From Clostridia bacterium (GTDB lineage Bacteria; Bacillota_A; Clostridia; Oscillospirales; UBA929): a stretch of DNA of 20,262 bases. Positions 15,416 to 20,262 of this stretch are shown in pieces. The DNA is taken from positions 1 through 20,262 of the forward strand of contig BNZR01000025.1 of the NCBI GenBank assembly GCA_026001245.1, in the 5' to 3' direction. The translations under genes and the position numbers were made by a program. The notes under the pieces are model-generated. The model did no database searches. It was not told the origin of the DNA and saw only the letters and a list, made by a program, of their open reading frames with translations. The number at the start of each line of letters is the position of its first letter. Position 1 is the first letter of the stretch.

Positions 15416-15491
15416 TTTGCTTGACGCAAATGTATAATAGCACAACGCAAATGATTTGTCAATAGCGTCACGCAAATTATTTTTGCTTGAC
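15416..15491. promoter_or_regulatory. Operator-like repeat array between the divergent phage and FkbH promoters
   Basis: ACGCAAAT occurs three times on the plus strand, at 15424-15431, 15445-15452 and 15470-15477, with starts 21 and 25 bp apart. The second and third extend to a shared 17-bp pattern, AATAGCACAACGCAAAT and AATAGCGTCACGCAAAT. The first lies in an inverted repeat TTTGC-N5-GCAAA (15416-15430). A further GCAAA-N5-TTTGC pair is at 15472-15486. TTTGCTTGAC recurs at 15416-15425 and 15482-15491, the latter running into the FkbH -35 box. The layout is what a Xre/cI-like repressor would use, but no such gene is in the window. Confidence 0.7.
15434..15462 (-). promoter_or_regulatory. Near-consensus promoter for the phage-derived genes
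   Basis: On the minus strand, TTGACA (15462-15457), a 17-nt spacer and TATTAT (15439-15434). Transcription would start near 15427, about 30 nt before the ATG of the 64-aa gene. Two operator-like repeats overlap it, one in the spacer and one at the start site. Confidence 0.8.
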
Positions 15492-15515
15492 AACCTTGCC
15501 GATGAGTGATATAAT
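15487..15515 (+). promoter_or_regulatory. Consensus promoter of the FkbH-ACP-MBOAT-SGNH operon
   Basis: TTGACA (15487-15492), exactly 17 nt, TATAAT (15510-15515): a perfect match to the sigma-A consensus. Transcription should begin near 15522, leaving only about 11 nt of leader before the TTG start. The -35 box overlaps the end of the operator-like repeat array. Confidence 0.88.
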
Positions 15516-15532
15516 TAATGTGGTGTTGAGAG

Positions 15533-17236
15533 TTGAATGTTTTTGATATGAAGCCCGCCGAGGTTTTGGAGAACAGGCGCGCCCTATTGCGGGAATTGTC
15601 CGCAAAGGCGGTCGTGCCTGTGAAAATCGCGCTGTTAAGCGGCTCGACAATCGGGGATTTGGAAAATCTGCTAAGGATTTACTTGCTGGCCTATGGTCTA
15701 AAGCCAGAGTTTTTTGTCGGGCAGTATGACCGCTGGTATGAGGATGCGGCCTTTGAAAATATTGCGCTACGCAATTTTAAGCCGGACATTGTGTACATCC
15801 ACACCACGGTGAGGAACCTTCTAGAAGACCTGTATGACCGCTTTGAGACAGCGTGGAGGAACATTTCGGACAGGCTTGGATGCATAATTATACAGAACAA
15901 TTTGGAGATGCTACCATTTCGTGTTATGGGCAACAAGGATTGCTCTCACGCGGACGGAAAATTGCGTATTATCGCGGATTTGAATCAAAAAATTGCTGAT
16001 TACGCGGAAAGTAATCAGCGATTTTACATCAATGATATACATTGGCTGTCCGCGAATATAGGCCTTGAACGTTGGTTTGACGACGCGTATTTTTATATGT
16101 ATAAATATGCATGCAGTGCAGAAGCCTTGGTATCACTGGCGTTGAACGTTGCGAAGATTGTAAAGTCACTCTTTGGACTCAACAAAAAAGCCATAGCGGT
16201 TGACTTAGATAATACTCTGTGGGGCGGAGTTGTGGGGGACGACGGCGCGGAAAATTTGGAGCAGAGCTTAGAAACACCGAGAGGAATGGCGTTTTGGGAG
16301 TTCCAAAAATACCTCAAAGGTCTGTCAAAATTGGGAGTTTTGTTGAATGTTACATCAAAGAATGACGCAAGATTGGCATTACAGGGCTTGGAATATGCAT
16401 ATCTTAAACGCGAAGCCTTTGTTGAATTTGAAGCAAATTGGAATGACAAACATAAAAACTTGGCTAATATAGCAAAAACCTTGAATCTTGGGCTTGACAG
16501 TTTGGTTTTTATAGACGACAATCCGGCAGAACGTGAAATTGTGCGGCAATTTCTGCCCGATGTAGAGGTTGTGGATATACTCGAACCAGAAAACTATGTA
16601 AGGGAATTGGACTCGAAGGGGTATTTTGAAGTAACCGCCATGAGTGAAGACGATCAAAAACGCGTAAGTTATTATAAGAACGAACAAAAACGCCGCGAGG
16701 TCGGGGATGGTTTTAGCGATTATTCCGACTATCTGACTTCGTTGGAAATGGTCGCGAGTTTTGAGCCTATAAACGAAGGCAACATATCAAGAACAGTTCA
16801 ACTTATCAATAAGACTAATCAGTTTAATTTGACAACAAAGCGATACACCGAAAACGGGGTTTTAGCTCTAATTGAGGATGACAGATATTTAACGCTAACG
16901 GGAAAGTTGCAAGATAAATTCGGAGATAATGGCTTGGTGACGGTGATTATAGCGTCAATTTGCAATAAAAACGCGAATATAGAATTATGGATAATGAGTT
17001 GCCGCGTGTTTAAACGAGGATTGGAGTTTGCCGCGTTTGGGGAGTTGGTTAGGCGGCTGAAAGCGAGGGGAGTCGAGAAAATTATAGGGCTATACTATCC
17101 AACAGAAAAGAATAAAATAGTTGAAAACCTGTATCACGATTTGGGCTTTGCAGAGGTTGACGGACACTGGGAAATAGGTATTGACGATGTGAATATACCA
17201 AATATATATATGGAGGGTAAGTATGACGAGAAATGA
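15533..17236 (+). CDS. FkbH-like HAD-IIIC enzyme, predicted glyceryl-ACP (acyl-ACP) loading enzyme
   Basis: FkbH-family proteins take 1,3-bisphosphoglycerate, remove phosphate and load the glyceryl group on an acyl carrier protein. The 567-residue product has an N-terminal SGNH-like/BF1531-type domain (about 28-210, LLSGSTIGDLE). Next is a HAD phosphatase domain with motif I DLDNT (D224, D226), motif II NVTSKND (272-278) and acidic motif FIDDN (326-330). The C-terminal GNAT-like part carries the family motifs QLINKTNQFNLTTKRY (423-438) and MSCRVFKRGLE with conserved Cys490. Length fits the fused form of the family. The start is TTG at 15533 with a GGTG 7 nt upstream; ATG at 15548 is the alternative. 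It overlaps the ACP gene by 14 nt. The acyl group is inferred from the family; a related three-carbon acid is possible. Confidence 0.85.
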   Translation: MNVFDMKPAEVLENRRALLRELSAKAVVPVKIALLSGSTIGDLENLLRIYLLAYGLKPEFFVGQYDRWYEDAAFENIALRNFKPDIVYIHTTVRNLLEDLYDRFETAWRNISDRLGCIIIQNNLEMLPFRVMGNKDCSHADGKLRIIADLNQKIADYAESNQRFYINDIHWLSANIGLERWFDDAYFYMYKYACSAEALVSLALNVAKIVKSLFGLNKKAIAVDLDNTLWGGVVGDDGAENLEQSLETPRGMAFWEFQKYLKGLSKLGVLLNVTSKNDARLALQGLEYAYLKREAFVEFEANWNDKHKNLANIAKTLNLGLDSLVFIDDNPAEREIVRQFLPDVEVVDILEPENYVRELDSKGYFEVTAMSEDDQKRVSYYKNEQKRREVGDGFSDYSDYLTSLEMVASFEPINEGNISRTVQLINKTNQFNLTTKRYTENGVLALIEDDRYLTLTGKLQDKFGDNGLVTVIIASICNKNANIELWIMSCRVFKRGLEFAAFGELVRRLKARGVEKIIGLYYPTEKNKIVENLYHDLGFAEVDGHWEIGIDDVNIPNIYMEGKYDEK

Positions 17237-17465
17237 GATAGCAACAGAGGTTCGAGGGATATTCAGAAAGCTGTTCGACGATGAAAGCATTGAAATTCAC
17301 GACGAAATGACGTCCGCGGACATCGAGGAATGGGACTCGTTGGAGCATATAAATTTGATAGTTATGATAGAACGCAGATTTAATATCAAATTTTCGATGA
17401 ACGAGGCTCTAAAGCTTAAAAATATCGGAGAAATGATCAGTCTGATCGAACAAAAAATACGTTAG
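17223..17465 (+). CDS. Acyl carrier protein
   Basis: Eighty-residue carrier protein. The phosphopantetheine attachment motif is DSLEHINLI, with Ser at 39, followed by the usual acidic helix II and a C-terminal helix. It resembles the stand-alone carriers paired with FkbH enzymes and DltC more than fatty-acid AcpP. GGAGG lies 6 nt before the ATG, and the start is inside the FkbH gene. The carrier would accept the acyl group from FkbH and present it to the MBOAT protein at the membrane. The phosphopantetheinyl transferase needed to activate it must be encoded elsewhere. Confidence 0.92.
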   Translation: MTRNEIATEVRGIFRKLFDDESIEIHDEMTSADIEEWDSLEHINLIVMIERRFNIKFSMNEALKLKNIGEMISLIEQKIR

Positions 17466-17477
17466 GAGTGAGCGCAT

Positions 17478-18869
17478 TTGTCGATTGCGACACCGACATT
17501 TTTCTTTTTTGCGGCGATTATAATTGCGATAAATATAATAAGCAAGCAAAAATACACAAGCATACTTTTGTTGCTTGCAAGCTTGGCTTTTTATGCAATG
17601 TGGAATATATACGCGCCGATTTTTATTATTGCATATGTCGTTTTGAACTATTTATTCGCGTTTTTTATAGAGAAACGGCCGAAAATTGGTTTAATTCTTG
17701 CGCTGATTATAAATGTAGGGATCTTTCTTGTTTTCGCACGGTTTTATACACTTCTTGGATCCACATGGTTGGTAAAATTCATAGCACCGCTGGGATTTTC
17801 ATACTATATGTTTAGGGTGCTGGGGTACTTAATCGATGTATCAATTGGCAGAACGAAGCCTGAAAAAAGTCTTATAAAATTCATGCTGTTTATATCCTTT
17901 TTCCCGGTTTTAGTGATGGGGCCCATCACAAGATCGACAGAGTTTTTTGCTGAGGTTGACGCAAGAAAATGCCCGAATTTGAAAACATTTGCGGATTCGA
18001 TGATTCTGATAGCGTTGGCATTGCTGAAAAAGTACGTTTTTGCCGACAATATAGCAAGGCAAATAAACCCCATGTTTGAAAACTCATCAATTCAAAACGG
18101 AGCGGTTTGGTTTTTGATACTGCTATGCTTTGTAATTCAGCTGTATTTGGACTTTTCCGCGTATACCGACATCGCGCTTAGCGTATCAAAAATGCTGGGC
18201 ATTACCATAAATCCTAACTTCAGGGCGCCGTTTTTGGCTCGAAATATATCAGATTTCTGGCGCAGATGGCATATGAGCCTGTCAAGCTGGCTTTCTGATT
18301 ATATTTTTCTTCCGCTACAGCTAAAGCTTCGCAATTTAGGTGTTTTGGCGTCTGTGATCGCCGCGTTTGTGACGCTTATAGTCAGCGGATTATGGCACGG
18401 GACTTTGAATTACTTGATTTTTAGTGTGTTCATGGCGGCGTTTATTTCGATAGACGCGTTGGTGGCAAAACGCCGCAGAAAACTTGAAAAAAAAGCCCCG
18501 AAAATCCTTTTCAAAGTGGTCACAATTACGGCGACATTTGTGATTGTCGTACTACTGGAGGTGTTTGTCAGAGGGCGAGACCCGAAGCAGTCGTTTGACA
18601 TATTGTCCATGATATTTAATCCGATGTCATACTCAAACCCCGGAGGAAGCAAGACGCTTTTGATGTATTTTATTCTATCCGTTCCGGTCGTGATTTTAAG
18701 CCACTATCTGGAGTTGAATGCGCAGAATTTGAATAGAATTACGGCTAAATTGTCACAAATTCCATACGTTGTACGCGTTGGACTTGCGCTGATACTTGCG
18801 TATATTTTCATATTTTTCGGGTATTTCAATGGCGATATTGTAGGGGGATTTTTATATGCGAAATTTTAA
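17478..18869 (+). CDS. MBOAT-family membrane O-acyltransferase (DltB/AlgI-like)
   Basis: Polytopic membrane protein of 463 residues with about ten hydrophobic segments. Family landmarks are the QLYLDFSAYTDIA segment (221-233), NFRAPFLARNISDFWRRWHMSLSSWL with His at 265, and the invariant active-site His at 307 in SGLWHG. Bacterial members of this type pass an acyl group across the membrane from a cytoplasmic donor to an extracellular glycan. With an ACP encoded just upstream, the donor is probably acyl-ACP, as for DltB. The start is TTG at 17478, with AGGAG 9 nt upstream. It follows the ACP gene by 12 nt and overlaps the SGNH gene by 14 nt. It is AT-rich compared with the first 12 kb. Confidence 0.93.
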   Translation: MSIATPTFFFFAAIIIAINIISKQKYTSILLLLASLAFYAMWNIYAPIFIIAYVVLNYLFAFFIEKRPKIGLILALIINVGIFLVFARFYTLLGSTWLVKFIAPLGFSYYMFRVLGYLIDVSIGRTKPEKSLIKFMLFISFFPVLVMGPITRSTEFFAEVDARKCPNLKTFADSMILIALALLKKYVFADNIARQINPMFENSSIQNGAVWFLILLCFVIQLYLDFSAYTDIALSVSKMLGITINPNFRAPFLARNISDFWRRWHMSLSSWLSDYIFLPLQLKLRNLGVLASVIAAFVTLIVSGLWHGTLNYLIFSVFMAAFISIDALVAKRRRKLEKKAPKILFKVVTITATFVIVVLLEVFVRGRDPKQSFDILSMIFNPMSYSNPGGSKTLLMYFILSVPVVILSHYLELNAQNLNRITAKLSQIPYVVRVGLALILAYIFIFFGYFNGDIVGGFLYAKF

Positions 18870-20262
18870 GCGATTGCTCAAAATAATACTAGCTATTGCG
18901 CTGATCATATTAGCGGAAAGCTTTATGTCATTTTTGCTTGCGCCTTCTGACAATCCGTCGGATTTTATGCTTGAAGATATGTATAAATCCGACTTTGAAA
19001 CGCTGATTATCGGCCCTTCAAATTCAATGACAGGCATAGACCCGTACGCCTTGGAAAACTGTTTCAACGCCTCGACAACTATGCAAACCCCATGGTCTTC
19101 ATACTATATTTTGCGGGACGCGTTGAGCGATACCGACATCAAAACAGTAATTTTCGCCGCGAATTATAGCTCGTTGTCCAGCTCCGCAGAGGATGTTTTA
19201 CAGGCGGATTTGCTTGTATACGATTATATGCGTTTTTCAAACAACAAAATAGGCCTTTTTGCCACCGCTTTCACACCGGACGATTACCCCTACGCCTTGC
19301 TTAAAAGCTTTCACTATCGCAGAAATTTCCGATTTGATCTGCTTAAACCCTCATCAATTATCGAAAAATTCAATCGTCCGCGAATTATCAAAACCCCGAC
19401 CGCCGAATACATAGGAAAAGGCTTTATGGCATACTCGCATGTAACTGATCAAGGCAACTTTGGATACATCGAAACTGTAGAACCGCCGGATTTAAGCGCG
19501 AAAAAAGAGCGTTACGTTCAAAAGATTATTGACCTATGCCGCTCAAAGAATATAAATCTGTTGTTGGTGACGACACCGTACACCGCGCCGCGAGTGATTT
19601 CAAGCCCTGCTTTCGTCTCTGCGGGACACGCGTATTTCTCTGATTTGGCGAGTAAAAACGACATTTCATACTACAATTTCACTCTCGCGAAGCCGTCACT
19701 GTTACAGCTTTCTGACGCGGACTTTCGGGATTCGGCGCATTTGAATATGTATGGCGCGAAAAAACTATCGCAAGCAATAGCGGATTTGTTGCAAAACCCT
19801 GAGAAAAGTAATCAATTCTATGCCGATTTTGACGAATATCTCACAACAATCAAAACTGTTCCCGCTGTCGGATTGACGGCGGAGCGCGTTGATAACACCA
19901 TAAAATTCATAGCTAACGCGAATACTGTGGTCGCCACGGAATTCGAGTTTTTAGTCAAAAACGACAGGGGAGCATGGGATGTTTTGCGGTCCTACTCAAA
20001 GAAAAACGAGTATATTTACGATGGGAAAGGTGCGGATTTTCGTGTCAACGCCCGCGCTGTCGGGTCGACAGCTGAATACGAATCCTATTGGGAGGTAAAT
20101 GTGCCGGGGACGGCGCCGCCTCCGATTCCAAAATCAACGCCAAGTCCTACGCCCACGCCGACTGTAGCTCCGACACTTACCCCAACACCTCCGCCGCCAA
20201 GCGAACAAATCAAGGCGACAGTGACGGCAAAAAGTGATGAAAAAATCGAAATTACAGGCGCG
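18856..20262 (+). CDS. Membrane-anchored SGNH/GDSL-like acyltransferase partner (AlgX/DltD-like), 3' end outside window
   Basis: The first 469 codons are open to the window edge. A basic start and one hydrophobic helix (about 8-29) suggest a signal anchor with the rest outside the cell. The SGNH-type domain follows (about 46-315): nucleophile Ser55 in IIGPSNSMTGIDP and the Asp-x-x-His pair D292/H295 in DSAHLNMYGA. Such proteins partner MBOAT enzymes and complete the transfer to the glycan. A beta-rich domain comes next (about 335-416, FEFLVKNDRGAWDVLRSYS), resembling the triple-tyrosine/Ig-like repeats of clostridial surface proteins. A Pro/Thr-rich linker (419-450) leads into what may be a second copy. 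The ATG at 18856 overlaps the MBOAT gene by 14 nt and has GGGGG about 8 nt upstream. The added C-terminal domains are unusual for this partner class. Confidence 0.85.
   Translation, partial: MRNFKRLLKIILAIALIILAESFMSFLLAPSDNPSDFMLEDMYKSDFETLIIGPSNSMTGIDPYALENCFNASTTMQTPWSSYYILRDALSDTDIKTVIFAANYSSLSSSAEDVLQADLLVYDYMRFSNNKIGLFATAFTPDDYPYALLKSFHYRRNFRFDLLKPSSIIEKFNRPRIIKTPTAEYIGKGFMAYSHVTDQGNFGYIETVEPPDLSAKKERYVQKIIDLCRSKNINLLLVTTPYTAPRVISSPAFVSAGHAYFSDLASKNDISYYNFTLAKPSLLQLSDADFRDSAHLNMYGAKKLSQAIADLLQNPEKSNQFYADFDEYLTTIKTVPAVGLTAERVDNTIKFIANANTVVATEFEFLVKNDRGAWDVLRSYSKKNEYIYDGKGADFRVNARAVGSTAEYESYWEVNVPGTAPPPIPKSTPSPTPTPTVAPTLTPTPPPPSEQIKATVTAKSDEKIEITGA

Larger units (their letters stand above)
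12223..15486 (-). mobile_element. Prophage-derived fragment (small genes, terminase, truncated portal)
   Basis: Four co-oriented minus-strand genes in the order found at the start of a phage packaging/head module: 64-aa protein, 72-aa Cys-rich protein, terminase large subunit, portal. Its own promoter and operator repeats lie at the upstream end. Scaffold, capsid, tail, lysis, integrase and repressor genes are all absent, and no attachment-site repeats were found at the edges. The block sits between a chromosomal housekeeping run and an AT-rich envelope operon. It is best read as a remnant or a domesticated fragment; a misassembly junction at 12222 cannot be excluded. Confidence 0.7.

Noticed and set aside
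15421..15438. TTGACG followed by TATAAT on the plus strand as a promoter
   Set aside because: The spacer is only 6 nt, far too short; the TATAAT falls inside the minus-strand phage promoter.
15007..15471. 154-residue minus-strand open frame across the two small phage genes
   Set aside because: It lies in a different frame from two genes with good ribosome binding sites, has no recognisable domain, and its start would lie upstream of the mapped promoter.
12223..15486. Insertion sequence or transposon boundaries around the phage block
   Set aside because: No transposase, terminal inverted repeats or matching flanking direct repeats were found at the two ends.
17468..17815. 115-residue Cys-rich open frame overlapping the MBOAT start
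   Set aside because: It is a shifted frame of the MBOAT gene, whose own frame carries the TTG start at correct Shine-Dalgarno spacing and all family motifs.

Overview
The window looks like the chromosome of a Gram-positive, probably clostridial (Firmicutes) bacterium of fairly high GC that lives on plant polysaccharide. Supporting signs are strong GGAGG-type ribosome binding sites, frequent TTG/GTG starts, ATGA-type gene overlaps, the linked ecfA1-ecfA2-ecfT-truA block, a ClpE-like unfoldase, a DUF5711-type protein and a CvpA-family protein. The species cannot be named from the sequence.

Region 1 (31-3332) is uronic-acid catabolism. A minus-strand GH67 alpha-glucuronidase, which would release (4-O-methyl-)glucuronate from xylan oligomers, diverges from eda (KDPG aldolase) and kdgK (2-keto-3-deoxygluconate kinase), which finish the pathway to pyruvate and glyceraldehyde-3-phosphate. 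Both promoters lie in the ~130-bp gap between them. The GH67 protein starts right at the catalytic domain and lacks the usual N-terminal domain.

Region 2 (3329-12221) continues on the plus strand with overlapping or nearly abutting genes: an RlmI-like methyltransferase, the energizing module of an ECF vitamin transporter (EcfA1, EcfA2, EcfT), TruA, a membrane-anchored propeller-like protein (DUF5711 type), a CvpA-family protein, PgsA and a ClpE-like AAA+ unfoldase. No internal promoter or terminator was recognised, so 1711-12221 may be one long transcription unit. A 14-bp tandem repeat at 8501-8534 supplies the stop codon of one of these genes.

Region 3 (12223-15486, minus strand) is a phage-derived fragment: a 64-aa acidic protein, a 72-aa Cys-rich protein, a full-length terminase large subunit, and a portal protein that appears C-terminally truncated where it meets the clpE stop codon. 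No integrase, repressor, capsid, tail or lysis gene is present. A near-consensus promoter with ACGCAAAT-type operator repeats drives it.

Region 4 (15487-20262, plus strand) is visibly more AT-rich. It holds a compact operon of FkbH-like HAD-family acyl-ACP loading enzyme, acyl carrier protein, MBOAT O-acyltransferase and a membrane-anchored SGNH protein that runs off the window. The arrangement parallels dltA-dltC-dltB-dltD, but with FkbH in place of the D-alanine ligase. The best reading is a cell-surface O-acylation machine that may transfer a glyceryl (three-carbon hydroxy-acid) group from an ACP to an exported glycan. This is the most interesting system in the window; its substrate and acceptor are inferred, not shown.

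Every gap between genes is under 150 bp. No tRNA, rRNA, CRISPR array, insertion sequence or clear intrinsic terminator was seen. Bases 1-30 hold nothing recognisable.
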